Source: Mannheimia sp. USDA-ARS-USMARC-1261
GTDB taxonomy: Bacteria > Pseudomonadota > Gammaproteobacteria > Enterobacterales > Pasteurellaceae
NCBI RefSeq assembly: GCF_000521605.1
Contig: NZ_CP006942.1
Coordinates: forward strand, 2,108,001 to 2,172,000
Length of the DNA: 64,000 nucleotides
Direction: 5' to 3'
In this document: positions 40,101 to 46,547 of the stretch, in pieces
How positions within the stretch are numbered: the first letter of the stretch is position 1
Layout: each line of letters opens with the position of its first letter
Translations under genes and position numbers: made by a program
The notes under the pieces: generated by a model
Told to the model about the DNA's origin: nothing
Database searches by the model: none
Seen by the model: only the letters and a program-made list of their open reading frames with translations

Positions 40101-41291
40101 TGATTTTGCTTCATAACCCACACTAATTGCACCCCCAACGGTAGATTCTGTACGCGTACCAACAGCAATAGTATCATTCGCACTTGTTCTCGCTGTTGTA
40201 CCCACCGCAATTGCTCGAACACCACCCGCTTGGGTTTTCGTACCATCTAAATTGGTGCTATCTGCATTACCTATAGCAATAGCAAAATCGCCATTTGCTA
40301 CCGCATTTTTACCAATTGCAGATGAATTTTTCCCAATCGTATTTGATTCATCACCTAGAGAAAGAGAATAGTTCCCTTGTGCTTTAGATTTATGACCTAT
40401 AGCTGTTGCATACTCCCCTGATGATTCTGACTCAAAACCGATAGCACTACCACCAGCTTTTGTTACATTAGATTTCGCCCCCACTGCAGTTGCATTAGCT
40501 TCGCTAACATTAGAATGGTAACCTAACGCAGTAGAATAATTCCCCTTTGATTTTGCTTCTTCACCAATAGCAGTTGCACCATTTTTAGTTGCTGTAGCAT
40601 ATGCACCAATACTAATCACTTTATCAGCAGATGAGGTTGCATTCCAACCAATACTGATTGCATTCGCTCCAGTAGTGTTAGAAACATTACCAAATGCAAT
40701 TGCACCTGTACCATTAGCAACAGACTTCACACCAAATGCTATAGCACCATCACCAGTCGCCGTAGCATTAGTACTAAAGGCTACAGAATCTTTTGAATTT
40801 GCCTTAGTATTCGTACCTAAAGCAAATGCACTCTCAGCTGATTTAGCTGTATCCGCAACGATAAATTTACCTACTTCAGCTATGTTAGAAGCCTGCTCTT
40901 TAAACCCACCTGCATTCGCATTTGTACCGATAGCAAAGGCATTTTTACCATTCGTTTTAGCTTTAGTACCAATAGCGAAAGCATCATCACCATATGAATA
41001 AGTGTTATTCTCACCATCATAAGTACTCTTTCTAACTTCATTTTCATCTGTATTTATAGTGTGAGGTACACCTGAACCAATTGCAAAAGAACGAGTTCCA
41101 AGTGCTGTTGCAGAAGCACCTATCGCAAAGCTTGCTGTACTATTTGCCCAAGAAGTTGCCCCAATTGCCGCAGAATAGTCACCAATAGCTGCTTGATTGT
41201 CTCTGTGCTGCAAATGAGTTAAACCCAGCTGCACGAGAAGCAGCCCCCAATGCAACAGAACCAATCTCAAGTGATTGTGAATACGCACCAA
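28101..41291 (-). CDS. Giant trimeric autotransporter adhesin (main part, frameshifted from its signal peptide)
   Basis: This frame encodes about 4,367 meaningful residues of a YadA/Hia/Hsf-type trimeric autotransporter. Real coding begins at about 41204; the first 29 codons of the open frame (41205-41291) are an out-of-frame shadow of the piece at 41179-41769. Order: a YadA-like head of AIG/AFG-type 14-residue repeats (to about 38400), then a stalk of repeated modules, each with neck or connector motifs (DAVNGSQLYATNQ, GW.L or GF.I), a GETV.YTS.D.NI strand region, a collagen-like G-x-y block and a TRIVY...EEVATLNDGL..GNN...KLN unit, then the 12-strand membrane anchor (last 75 residues, AGIAGALAAGNLYHVTQPGK to a terminal W). 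Seven clear NGSQLY necks and nine collagen-like blocks are seen. The likely role is adhesion to host cells or autoaggregation. Without the signal peptide it cannot be exported. Confidence 0.93.
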   Translation of the reverse strand: MVRIHNHLRLVLLHWGLLLVQLGLTHLQHRDNQAAIGDYSAAIGATSWANSTASFAIGASATALGTRSFAIGSGVPHTINTDENEVRKSTYDGENNTYSYGDDAFAIGTKAKTNGKNAFAIGTNANAGGFKEQASNIAEVGKFIVADTAKSAESAFALGTNTKANSKDSVAFSTNATATGDGAIAFGVKSVANGTGAIAFGNVSNTTGANAISIGWNATSSADKVISIGAYATATKNGATAIGEEAKSKGNYSTALGYHSNVSEANATAVGAKSNVTKAGGSAIGFESESSGEYATAIGHKSKAQGNYSLSLGDESNTIGKNSSAIGKNAVANGDFAIAIGNADSTNLDGTKTQAGGVRAIAVGTTARTSANDTIAVGTRTESTVGGAISVGYEAKSKALDAIAIGTNTNISNVGAKGSIAIGNSAGTQGFRNYNVEKVDANEAGYKPSKIDKNLGEALQDTIAIGTNSHAYGHDSIAIGTRAQAVFNNSDTSRNSLNSGAVAIGYQTIAQGDQSIALGSRAEAVNRQAMALGNDSFASGVGAIVIGGDDSLPHGSAADAGYQLDTGFFDANNKKYRQSAATGNGAVVVGVHSQALSQGSTAIGVAATAGDNGETRTKDNATTATTAKEATAVGAKSRAKLEHTTAVGYSAEALGVNSTTVGAESKANSTNAFAGGYKATADGVNATAIGSSAVTTNADNAIAIGTSVNVSGARSAAMGYNNTVTATDTFVLGSNVSVGTTGSVVLGANSTAATAKAIDSATVGKLSYSGFAGDENIISGDYVSIGNSTNARQIKFVAPGEISKTSTDAINGSQLYATNEVMSNIASSVNSTFGGNSVLNPNGTLTFTNIGDTNKNNIHDAIKAAKTQVRAGSNVNVTKGVENGTDVYTVNAYNTTVSAVATNGKSYITATPKPVTGAANTTNYEVALTTDAIADFTKDTDTSATVTNGSTAISVTSKPNATNANITDYTVDLSQATKDTIANNTKNIANNSQNITNNANNIANNTQNITKNATEIAKGFGLKAEDNNTVNKKLGEFVDVVGGNSNINTTASDGKVKVNLNNTLNLTDSGSVTIGGTTINNGGLTIENGPKITNTGVDAGNKQITNVSNGTISNTSKDAVNGSQLYATNQNVTNLTNKVDGGFNITADNYGNGLTQPDNVKLGETITYTSTDKNIVTTVSNNTIDFALNSTLAIGGKDGKPGIGLDGTNGTIGLTGPVGKDGKSATANITVKNGAPGVDGKDGDSKTRIVYGNEEVATLNDGLKFGANSGEVHNAKLNTQVNVKGAESNTQWDNFDKGQNIMTQINGDSITVALAKNVNLTDGGSVTIGGTNVTKDGLTITGGPSVTTTGINAGDKKITNVTAGNVTNDSKEAVNGSQLYATNQNVTNNTNNITKNATEIAKGTVYAGDYSATGEAVDGNKFTQALGNQTNIKGGAAFANLTENNIGVVSDGKDTLTVKLSKNLTALENATFGTDTNDKTVINKDGIIITNGTDVNKTVSLTESGLNNGNNQITNVSSGLTDSSGKKTDLANATTTNAVNVGDLKETVNNLTNATTGGFGLSDDTKTEVKQDLGKTIQVKGKDGVTVTTNTAEKALEIALAGEVSVGKGKDGKDGSIGVKGADGKDGVTINGNGTVVVGKDGTPGQIGINGKGGTNATMTVEKGAPGLDGASGKDGKTGEQTTRIVYTNEKGNKEEVANLNDGLRFTGNNEVENKHKLNSLVTIVGEGVSKDQSNDFQSAAGNINVKADGKGTLTVHLAKNLNLTDTGSVTIGGTNVTKDGITINNGPKITADGNNIKVGDKDGNTVKITNVKEGDLNANSKDAVNGSQLYATNQNVTSVTNKVNGGFNIDADNRGEGLKDVDNVQLGETVKYTSTDKNIVTTVTNNTIDYGLANNITVGKAGKDGKPGEDGSIGVNGANGKDGISITPETIVFKGIDGVNGKNGTDGKDGNATIKVEKGAKGLDGNDGQDGNSKTRIVYEKPDGKTEEVATLNDGLKFGANNGTVHNAKLNTQVDVKGATNNTDWNKFDAGQNVMTQIVNSTITVALAKDLFGLNSATFGTAETDKTVIHKDGITITKKDPNDETKSNVTLTEDGLNNGGNKITNVADGNVTSDSKEAVNGSQLYQVQQIANSGWNLTANGTNSSNVKPTETVDLNNKDGNINITKDNHNVTFALKNDLKVGEKGKDGSIGVKGADGKDGVTINGNGTIVAGRDGKDGVDGSIGANGKNGSSVVLNGKDGSIGLTGPRGKNGENGASTNITVKDGAQGVDGDKGENGLPGKNGETRIVYKNGGKEEQVANLNDGLLFTGNNADTLNRHKLNTLVKVQGEGVSKEQSKDFKSAAGNINVVAKESDKLEIQLNRELKDLGNASFVKYKDELDKDGKPLVDETAPKTTVNNNGITITPVAQPGEVKSPVTLTQNGLDNGGNEIINVKSNLAPVTVNDQKQPESNSPSKLAGKVNNAATVGDVLNAGWNLQGNGEAVDTVVHNDTVNFINGRGTKVTVESDPQTSSNTIKVDTAVGYVDPATKVDNTDPTNTVKFYSKGNDPVQVTNVASGVRDTVTATGEGGKLTPADVANAIKTAEGDTLTNAVNIGDLKDTITSVSTDAYGLKDKEGREFKQNLGTTAQITGDANINTKVVDVTNKDGTQSKALEVSLNPEVALGAKNGKDGKDGVDGKVTVNGKDGSAVTIDGKDGSSISVAGPKGEDGKPGASVVLNGKDGSIGLTGPRGTDGKDVISTNLTVKNGAEGVDGTNGKDGDKLTNLPAKDSETRLVYTNSKGNPEQIANLNDGLIFTGNNEALNRHKLNTVVKIVGEGVDKSTSDTFKSAKGNINVVAKEDDKLEIRLNRELKDLSNASFVSYNDDGSINTEVPKTVVSNNGLTITPKDGKNGNIVSLTDKGLNNGNNQIVNVKSGIDGQNGKDGQPVKSVNDLTEDQLKEVGTNAANIKDVRNATDALISKGFNITADHSALDKGEKVDNVNLGETVSYTSTDKNIVTTVRDNAIDFGLANNLTVGKDGKNGQPGEAGSIGVKGQDGKDGVSIKGDNGEPGKPGEATITVGRNGKDGADGGNGIDGKVGVNGKDGSAVVLNGKDGSIGLNGKDGKDGLTFKSADGAQGVDGKNGKDGLPGKDGKTRIVYQPTDKDGNPIKDNEGNPIKEEVATLNDGLIFAGNNEKLNRHKLNSVVNIIGEVATGINDKKTSDSFKSAAGNINVVANAKDQLEIRLNRDLKDLATANFVEYKEDGSVNADAPKTVVNNNGVTVTPKDGKAGKDSNVVSLTKDGLNNGGNQIVNVKSGIDGQNGKDGQPVKSVNDLTDEQLEKVGTNAANIKDVRNATDALISKGFNITADHSALDKDEKVDNVNLGETVKYTSKDKNIITTVSDNAIDFALNNNLTIGGPGKDGKPSKDGTIGVNGANGKDGISITPETIVFKGIDGVNGKNGADGKDGNATIKVEKGAKGLDGNDGKDGESKTRIVYEKPNGDKEEVATLNDGLRFVGDDGKVIDKKLNETLQISGGDTDLDDLSDDNIGVVNKNGKLVVKLAKNIDLTEEGSITIGDTFIDTNAVGVGDSALTGDSLTVGGDNAITVDGNKGTIGGLTNKTFDPNNFTSGQAATEDQLKQVYDVANSGWDIAANGQNSTNVGPKGKVSFNNEDGNIIITKETTDNNVTFALNNDLTIGGPGKDGKPGKDGAIGVKGADGKTGVTLNGKDGTIGINGKDGSNGTMTFEQGKPGVDGKDGETKTRIIYETKDKDGNPVKEEVATLNDGLKFVGDDGKVITKKLNETLSITGGEKDATKLSDANNIGVVNNNGTLTVKLAKDIDLTKDGSVTIGNTTVNNDGLTIKDGPSVTKDGISAGDKKITNVQDGEISSTSKDAVNGSQLYQVQQVANAGWNLTANGKDKGNVKPGATVDLNNKDGNIVITKEGNNVTFGLNNDLTIGGKDGKDGQIGVAGKDGKDGVTIKGDGTIVAGRDGQDGVDGSIGATGKDGASVVLNGKDGSIGLTGPKGTDGKPGASANITVKDGAEGVDGTNGKDGLPGENGKTRIVYETIDKDGKPVTEQVATLNDGLIFSGNNEETKNRQKLNTEVKVKGEGVDKAASENFKSASGNINVKANGTDTLEVQLAKAIDLTEDGSVTTGGTTVNNNGLTIKDGPSVTKGGIDAKDTKITNVKDGDVTATSKDAVNGSQLYNAIENAGWELTVDGNVAADSEEGSKRVNNNGKVAVKGGKNIVVSRKGSTVEVATSDNPEFDSVKVGGTTIRSTVAKDGVNELNIAGSNNAPTRITNVAEGVKGTDAVNVNQLKGAENRLNNRINNVDKDLRAGIAGALAAGNLYHVTQPGKSMVSAGVGTYRGQGAMAVGYSRLSDNGKVGIKFSVNSNSRGHAGAAASVGYQW
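31201..32570. repeat. Near-identical 224-base direct repeats within the adhesin gene
   Basis: 31201-31424 and 32347-32570 are almost the same sequence, 1,146 bases apart, and encode the same stalk connector with VGTNAANIKDVRNATDALISKGFNI. They mark recent duplication of one stalk module and could recombine to add or remove a module of 382 residues. Confidence 0.8.
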
Positions 41292-41769
41292 TTGCGATAC
41301 CTAAACCGCCTGTAGAACTTGAATAATCACCAATAGCGATACCATTACTACCTTTTGTGTAACGAGATACAACATTTGTCTCTTTACCTAATGCAATACC
41401 TGTTGAGTGTCGATTATCATAGTTACCATTATTCACAGTATTTTTAGGATCAGAATATGATAAACTACCAGGGTTATAGTAGTTATAAGGATAAGTAAAT
41501 ACTCCCTCTCCCCCTTTTTCTTTTCCTGTAGTAACTGAACTACCCACAGAAGTCTCTTCAATATAAATCGCCGCCTCTGCTGAAACAGCAGATAATGCTA
41601 ATACTGCCATACCACCGGTAAACAATGTGCTGTTTAATACATTTAAAAACAGATTCCCACCACGCTCATCTGTCGAAGAGGTAGACTTACCTTGTGAACG
41701 GGCAAGTTCAGACACAACTTCCATTTTTTGTGTCGTTCGGTTAAAAATAACCTTAAATATTTTATTCAT
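41179..41769 (-). CDS. N-terminal piece of the giant adhesin (extended signal peptide and start of head)
   Basis: This frame starts at the true ATG of the adhesin. MNKIFKVIFNRTTQKMEVVSEL is the extended signal peptide region (ESPR) of large autotransporters, followed by a hydrophobic core (about residues 47-65, LFTGGMAVLALSAVSAEA) and cleavage before AIYIEE. Head repeats such as NGIAIGDYSSSTGGLGIAIGAYS follow. After residue 188 (41206) the protein similarity jumps to another frame: the next meaningful codon is AGA at 41202-41204. The frame itself ends 8 codons later at 41179. One surplus base (or two missing) near 41205 explains the break; it could be a mutation, phase variation or a sequencing error. 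Confidence 0.9.
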   Translation of the reverse strand: MNKIFKVIFNRTTQKMEVVSELARSQGKSTSSTDERGGNLFLNVLNSTLFTGGMAVLALSAVSAEAAIYIEETSVGSSVTTGKEKGGEGVFTYPYNYYNPGSLSYSDPKNTVNNGNYDNRHSTGIALGKETNVVSRYTKGSNGIAIGDYSSSTGGLGIAIGAYSQSLEIGSVALGAASRAAGFNSFAAQRQSSSYW

Positions 41770-41791
41770 AATTTAATCCCTTTAAGACATA

Positions 41792-41832
41792 AAAATAGCT
41801 TATTTCTATTAACTTAAGAAATAAGCTATTTT
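41792..41832 (-). promoter_or_regulatory. Perfect 16-base hairpin in the adhesin leader
   Basis: 41792-41807 and 41817-41832 (AAAATAGCTTATTTCT and its complement) form a perfect 16-base stem with a nine-base loop, ending 23 bases before the adhesin ATG. On the minus strand the stem is followed by TTTTTATG, like an intrinsic terminator. The remaining upstream sequence to 42070 is AT-rich and shows no gene. This may be an attenuator, a translation control hairpin or the terminator of a short leader transcript. Confidence 0.6.
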
Positions 41833-42070
41833 GTAAATAATTCGAAAACCGCACAATACTCCGAATAAACGCTTTGACAACCGCTTATATCATAAGAATA
41901 CTTTCTTTTTCATTATACTAAATTTTGTACTATACGCCTAACTTTTTCACTTTATAATCTCAATAAATTTTTAATAACTTTATAAATTTCCCTTCCTAAA
42001 GCGTAAAATCAACAGCATATTCGCCAAAATTTACAATAAACTTTACTTTTGTATTATTTATCAGTGTTAC

Positions 42071-43249
42071 CTAGCTATGCTCCAATGTTGAAGATGTAAA
42101 CATTCTTAATAACACATAACCTAAAATCGCCGACACCGCCGAGCCTAATAAGATTCCCAAACGAGCTAATGCAGTAGTAACTTCCCCCGCTTCGCTTACA
42201 TCAAAAGCAAGGCTTGCAATGAACATTGACATTGTAAAACCAATACCACATAGCACCGCAATAGCGAAAATTTGTTTGAAATTCACACCCTGCGGCAAAC
42301 TTGCTAAACGGAATAATACCGCTAAGTAACTAAAGCCGAACACGCCAACGGTTTTACCGATAATCAAACCTAACGCAATACCTAATGGTAATGGTGAAGT
42401 GAGTTGTTCCATACCCATTCCGGCTAATGAAACGCCTGCATTCGCAAAGGCGAAGAAAGGTAAAATCATAAATGAGCACCAAGGCATTAGAATATGTTCT
42501 AACTCTTCTGCCGGGCGCTCGCCATTTTTACCTTTTAGCGGTACGCAGAAACCGATAATTACCCCGGCTAACGTGGCGTGAACCCCTGATTTTAAGACCG
42601 ATGTCCATAACACTAAGCCAACCACTAAATAGGCACACAGTGAACTCACTTTGAAACGATTAAGCAAAATCAGCCCTATAATCGCAATACCTGCAATGGT
42701 TAAGGCTTGCACACTGATTTCTTGTGAATAGAACAAAGCAATAACAATAATTGCCCCTAAGTCATCAATAATGGCTAATGCCAATAAAAAGACTTTTAGA
42801 GCTAAAGGCACACGTGCACCGAGTAATGCCACAATGCCGACAGCAAAAGCAATATCAGTTGCCATTGGAATCGCCCAGCCTGAGTGATATTGTGGATAAT
42901 CTTTATTAATGAACCAGAAAACCAACGCCGGCACAACCATTCCACCAATTGCCGCTACCGCAGGAAATATTGCGTTTCTTAAACTCGACAACGAGCCTTC
43001 AAATAGCTCTCTTTTCACTTCTAAACCGACCAACGTGAAGAAAATTGCCATTAATCCATCATTGATCCATAACAATAATGGCTTGGTTAAAGCAAAAGTA
43101 CCAAACTGAAAACTAACATTGGTTTGTAAGAAGTCAAAATAAGTATCACTGAGCGATGAGTTAGCTAAGATGATTGCCGCAAACGCAAAAATCAGCAACA
43201 AAATTCCCCCAGCTGCTTCCGATTTTAAAAGTAAAAGTAATCTTCCCAC
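42071..43249 (-). CDS. nhaA: Na+/H+ antiporter NhaA
   Basis: This 392-residue inner-membrane protein exchanges two protons for one sodium ion. It has about twelve hydrophobic segments and the family hallmarks [16 protein letters not shown] (about 61-76), [11 protein letters not shown] with the ion-binding Asp, and [15 protein letters not shown] with the paired Asp residues (about 158-172). Length equals that of E. coli NhaA (388). AGGAGAATTTAA precedes the ATG at 43249. It is a single gene between the adhesin and a divergent EamA gene. Confidence 0.97.
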   Translation of the reverse strand: MGRLLLLLKSEAAGGILLLIFAFAAIILANSSLSDTYFDFLQTNVSFQFGTFALTKPLLLWINDGLMAIFFTLVGLEVKRELFEGSLSSLRNAIFPAVAAIGGMVVPALVFWFINKDYPQYHSGWAIPMATDIAFAVGIVALLGARVPLALKVFLLALAIIDDLGAIIVIALFYSQEISVQALTIAGIAIIGLILLNRFKVSSLCAYLVVGLVLWTSVLKSGVHATLAGVIIGFCVPLKGKNGERPAEELEHILMPWCSFMILPFFAFANAGVSLAGMGMEQLTSPLPLGIALGLIIGKTVGVFGFSYLAVLFRLASLPQGVNFKQIFAIAVLCGIGFTMSMFIASLAFDVSEAGEVTTALARLGILLGSAVSAILGYVLLRMFTSSTLEHS

Positions 43250-43407
43250 TTAAATTCTCCTATTCATTGATTTATACATTTTCCATACAATTTATCTTTT
43301 ACCAAAGATTTCCGTAAGATCAAATAGAAAATTTGATAAACTAGAGATATGTTACATTTCAACAATCTGTTTGAATATAATTTCATCAAAAATGTTAGGG
43401 ATTTGTT

Positions 43408-43836
43408 ATGAGCAATGAATGGTTCTATTGGGCATCAATTTCCGCTGTTTTTGCCGCCCTCACAGCAATTTTTGCTAAAGTGGGTTTGCAAAATATGAAT
43501 TCCGATTTTGCCACTTTTATTCGCACTATTGTTATCATCATTGCGTTAATTGCCTTTCTTACCTACACAGGCAAATGGCAGCCTGTGCAGCATATAACCG
43601 CTAAGAACTGGTTATTTCTTATTCTCTCAGGCATCGCAACAGGTATTTCTTGGCTGGCTTATTTTAAAGCTCTCCAGATGGGAAATGCCTCTCAAGTAGC
43701 ACCTGTTGATAAATTCAGCCTTGTGCTGGTTACTCTTTTTGCGGTGATATTTCTTGGCGAACGCCCAAGCGGGCAAGAGTGGGCGGGCATTGGGCTGATT
43801 TCAGCAGGCGTGCTGTTGCTCGCATTTAAACGCTAA
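43408..43836 (+). CDS. Half-size EamA-family membrane protein
   Basis: This 142-residue protein has one EamA repeat with about five membrane segments, starting FYWASISAVFAALTAIFAKVGL and ending FLGERPSGQEWAGIGLISAGVLLLAFKR (given in part: FLGERPSGQEWAG, then GVLLLAFKR). Single-repeat members are common and should work as dimers, in the manner of small multidrug transporters. GTTAGGGATTT precedes the ATG. It is followed 19 bases later by a phosphopantetheinyl transferase gene. The substrate is unknown. Confidence 0.85.
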   Translation: MSNEWFYWASISAVFAALTAIFAKVGLQNMNSDFATFIRTIVIIIALIAFLTYTGKWQPVQHITAKNWLFLILSGIATGISWLAYFKALQMGNASQVAPVDKFSLVLVTLFAVIFLGERPSGQEWAGIGLISAGVLLLAFKR

Positions 43837-43855
43837 CCTACAAGCGGTCATTTTT

Positions 43856-44590
43856 ATGGAAAATTTTGCAAATCCAATCCCCTACATCGAAATTGCTTTT
43901 ATTCATCGGCAAGCCGTTTTGCCGAATGATTTTGACTTTCCGTCAATGCCTGAAAATTTAAATAAAAAGCAAATTCAGAAATGGCAGAGCCGCCGTGCGG
44001 CTCATTTTTTACTTACCGAACTGTTTAAAAAATATGATTTGGATTTGAGGTTGTTAGACCATATTCAACACACTAAAAGCGGCAGACCTTTTGTCAATTC
44101 AGAACAGATTGATTTTAATATCAGCCATTCGGGCGATTGGATAGCGGTCATTTTTTCGCATTTTTTTGCAAAATTGGCAGTAGGCATTGATATTGAACAC
44201 CCACAGAAAGAAAGGCGTTATGCAGATCTTATTCGCCACTATGCAAATGTGGAGGAACAAGCGATGTTATTAGATGAACATTGCCCGTTGCTGAATAACC
44301 TTTCGCAACGTTTTTATCTCAGCTGGTGCTTGCGAGAAGCAATTTTAAAATCGCAAGGCGTGGGGATTGTGAAATTGTCGGAAGTAAGGCATCTTCCGCT
44401 TGAAAAACGGATTTTTTCTGCTCACTGCCCGAAAGGTAAATTGCATTTTGTCAGTGAATTGCCGTTCTATTTAAGCTACTTCTATCAGCAACCGGAAAAT
44501 ATGCTATTATCTGAGCCTTTGTTATACCATTGGCACAATGGGCTGCTCCAGCCCGTTGAATGCCAGTCGCTTGTTTATGATGTTAATTAA
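43856..44590 (+). CDS. 4'-phosphopantetheinyl transferase, Sfp type
   Basis: This 244-residue enzyme would move the phosphopantetheine arm of CoA onto acyl or peptidyl carrier proteins. The three signatures of the superfamily are visible: NISHSGDWIAVIFS (about 78-91), AVGIDIEHPQ (about 102-111, Mg-binding Asp and Glu) and FYLSWCLREAILKSQGVGI (about 157-175), where WxxREA stands in place of the usual WxxKEA. A full uptake signal overlaps the upstream end. The gene is part of a likely unit with psiE and the Nudix gene. Whether it serves the fatty acid carrier protein or another carrier is not shown. Confidence 0.88.
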   Translation: MENFANPIPYIEIAFIHRQAVLPNDFDFPSMPENLNKKQIQKWQSRRAAHFLLTELFKKYDLDLRLLDHIQHTKSGRPFVNSEQIDFNISHSGDWIAVIFSHFFAKLAVGIDIEHPQKERRYADLIRHYANVEEQAMLLDEHCPLLNNLSQRFYLSWCLREAILKSQGVGIVKLSEVRHLPLEKRIFSAHCPKGKLHFVSELPFYLSYFYQQPENMLLSEPLLYHWHNGLLQPVECQSLVYDVN

Positions 44591-44599
44591 GGACAATGA

Positions 44600-45019
44600 A
44601 TGCCTAAAAAATCTTTAGAAGAACACCACTCCACGTTTGGCAAAATGGCGTCAGAAATTTTTCAATGGGTGCTGAATGCCTCTTTACTTGTTGCCGGCAT
44701 TTTGCTCTCTTATTCCCTTTTTGCTGAAGCCTATTCTCTGTATGAGTTATTACTGGGTAACAGCGAGAAATTCCAAGTGGTTGAACATATTGTGATTTTC
44801 TTTCTCTATTTTGAGTTTCTCGCCTTAATTGTGAAATATTTTAAATCGAACTACCATTTCCCATTGCGATATTTTCTGTATATCGGCATTACCGCAATGG
44901 TGAGATTGATTATTGTCGATCACTCAAATGCAATGCATACGCTACTTTTCTCTCTTTCTATTTTAGTAATGATTGTTGCATTGTATCTTGTACATAGCGA
45001 TCGTTTACAAAGAAGCTAG
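44600..45019 (+). CDS. psiE: PsiE-family membrane protein
   Basis: This 139-residue inner-membrane protein has four hydrophobic segments (about residues 20-38, 57-77, 85-103, 113-131) and matches phosphate-starvation-inducible PsiE, notably VEHIVIFFLYFEFLALIVKYF and FPLRYFLYIGITAMVRLIIVDH (both shortened: VEHIVIFFLYFEF, LRYFLYIGITAMVR). In E. coli it is controlled by PhoB and CRP; its job is unknown. AAGGACA precedes the ATG. It starts 9 bases after the transferase gene and ends 8 bases before nudF. Confidence 0.92.
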   Translation: MPKKSLEEHHSTFGKMASEIFQWVLNASLLVAGILLSYSLFAEAYSLYELLLGNSEKFQVVEHIVIFFLYFEFLALIVKYFKSNYHFPLRYFLYIGITAMVRLIIVDHSNAMHTLLFSLSILVMIVALYLVHSDRLQRS

Positions 45020-45027
45020 GGGGCAAA

Positions 45028-45645
45028 ATGAACCAATATCAATATGAAGATTTGCAGATTGTAAACAAAGAGACCGTTTACAAAGGGCATTTTGAACTAC
45101 AAAAAATCACTTTCCGCCACAAGCTCTTTTCCGGTGAAATGAGCGGCGATGTGGTGCGTGAATTACTCATTAAAGGCGAAGCAGCCGCACTTATTGCTTA
45201 TGATCCCAAACTGGATAATGTAGTGCTGGTTGAGCAAGTGCGTATTGGGGCTTATGACTCTTCCCAGAAAAAATCGCCTTGGTTATTAGAATTAGTCGCT
45301 GGTATGGTTGATAAAGGCAATGAAGAACCCGCTGAAGTCGCTATTCGGGAAGCAAAAGAAGAAGCAGGCTTAGAAGTAAGCGAAGTACAACACGCCCTTA
45401 GCGTATGGGACAGCCCCGGCGGACAGCTTGAGCGTTTACATTTATTTCTTGGCTTGATTGATAGCAGTAAAGTCAAATCAGGCGAAGTTCACGGTTTATT
45501 AGAAGAAGAAAATGAGGATATTTTAGTCCACGTTGTCAGCCGTGAGCAGGCTTATCAATGGGTTGAGGAAGGTAAAATTGATAATGTGATTGCAGTTATC
45601 GGGTTGCAATGGTTGCAGTTGAATTATAAGAAATATATCGTTTAA
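45028..45645 (+). CDS. nudF: ADP-ribose pyrophosphatase (Nudix hydrolase)
   Basis: This 205-residue enzyme splits ADP-ribose to AMP and ribose 5-phosphate. The Nudix box is AGMVDKGNEEPAEVAIREAK then EEAGLE (about residues 90-115), with one residue more than the strict GX5EX7REUXEEXGU pattern. KGEAAALIAYDP and VEQVRIGAY are typical of the NudF group. Length matches E. coli NudF (209). AGGGGGCAAA precedes the ATG. It closes the run of genes starting at 43408 and is followed by a strong terminator. Confidence 0.93.
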   Translation: MNQYQYEDLQIVNKETVYKGHFELQKITFRHKLFSGEMSGDVVRELLIKGEAAALIAYDPKLDNVVLVEQVRIGAYDSSQKKSPWLLELVAGMVDKGNEEPAEVAIREAKEEAGLEVSEVQHALSVWDSPGGQLERLHLFLGLIDSSKVKSGEVHGLLEEENEDILVHVVSREQAYQWVEEGKIDNVIAVIGLQWLQLNYKKYIV

Positions 45646-45665
45646 TCAATACGTTAACATTTTAT

Positions 45666-45689
45666 AAGGGCAAATCATTATTTGCCCTT
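45666..45689 (+). terminator. Terminator of nudF
   Basis: AAGGGCAAAT (45666-45675) pairs with ATTTGCCCTT (45680-45689), loop four bases, followed by ATTTTCTT, 20 bases after the nudF stop. The Slam barrel frame ends close by on the other strand and may share it. Confidence 0.88.
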
Positions 45690-45701
45690 ATTTTCTTATG
45701 G

Positions 45702-46547
45702 TTAAAACACCTTCTCTACCGTTAAAAATACTTCTTTATTACTGCGAGAGTAAAAATCTGCAATATTGCTGTCTATTTTTTGGTAGCGGAAATTTAACTT
45801 CGGCACAATACCGTTCCAATGCCAGTTTTGATTCCAAACTGCAACATTCGCCTGGTATTCTTTATCTTGTCGTTTGTAGTCCAATAAATAGTGTTTATCC
45901 GCAAAATAGCGTTTGCCATAGCCCACACTTGCAGAGCTTGACCAGCGTTGCGTTTGGTGAATTACCCCAATAGTTGCCAACCATTTATTAGAAGATTGAG
46001 CTTTTTCGCGTGCAATTTCACGGTTTGCCATTACATTTGCAAAAAATCGCCAATTTTTGACCGCTTGCCATTGTGTTCCAACCGTTACTTGATTGCGATA
46101 ACTGTTATAATACTCAGCGGTGGCAGTATCAAAATAGCGTTTCTGTGTATGACTGAATGAACCGGACACTATCCCTCGCTCCAAGAGTTTCATTACATTA
46201 ACCCTGCCACCAAATTGATAATTGTCGCGTGAACTCCCTAGCCAATTTTGTTCAATAAATGGTGATAAACCTATACGGTAAGTAGCTTTTCTATAGCTAT
46301 AGCTCGGTGTAATTGACAACACTTGCTCGCTGTAATCCTGATTATTCCAATAATACACACCGTTATAAGCCAAATCTGCTCCAATAAAGTGATTGCCACT
46401 TACATTTTGCATTTTGCTTAGCCCAACGCCATATCTAAATCCTTTAGCGGATTGAGGCAAACTTTCCTCAGCTTTATGGAAAATTCGCCCATTTATGTTC
46501 ACGATCGGCGAAGATGCTGCATTATTCACATTATTGGTTTGCGTATA
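45702..46547 (-). pseudogene. Slam outer-membrane barrel half (DUF560), cut off from its start by an in-frame stop
   Basis: The 275-280 residues encoded here are the C-terminal beta-barrel of a surface lipoprotein assembly modulator (Slam). The strand pattern is clear: alternating stretches such as FIGADLAYNGVYYWNNQDYSEQ, ITPSYSYRKATYRIGLSPFIEQ (cut here), GYGKRYFADKHYLLDYKRQD and a C-terminal FLTVEKVF ending in Phe as outer-membrane proteins do. It continues the frame of the TPR half at 46548-47108: a TAA at 46548-46550 and six codons separate them. The GTG at 46527-46529 could start a product, but without a signal peptide. So the gene is broken, unless the stop is read through. Confidence 0.85.

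Noticed and set aside
28432-41001. Many open frames of 60-155 codons on the plus strand, rich in Pro, Ser and Leu
   Set aside because: They are antisense shadows of the repetitive Gly/Lys/Asp/Asn adhesin sequence; none has a ribosome binding site or family likeness.
41205-41291. ATG at 41291 as a true start of the large adhesin frame
   Set aside because: The first 29 codons are the shadow of head repeats read in the wrong frame, and no signal peptide is encoded.
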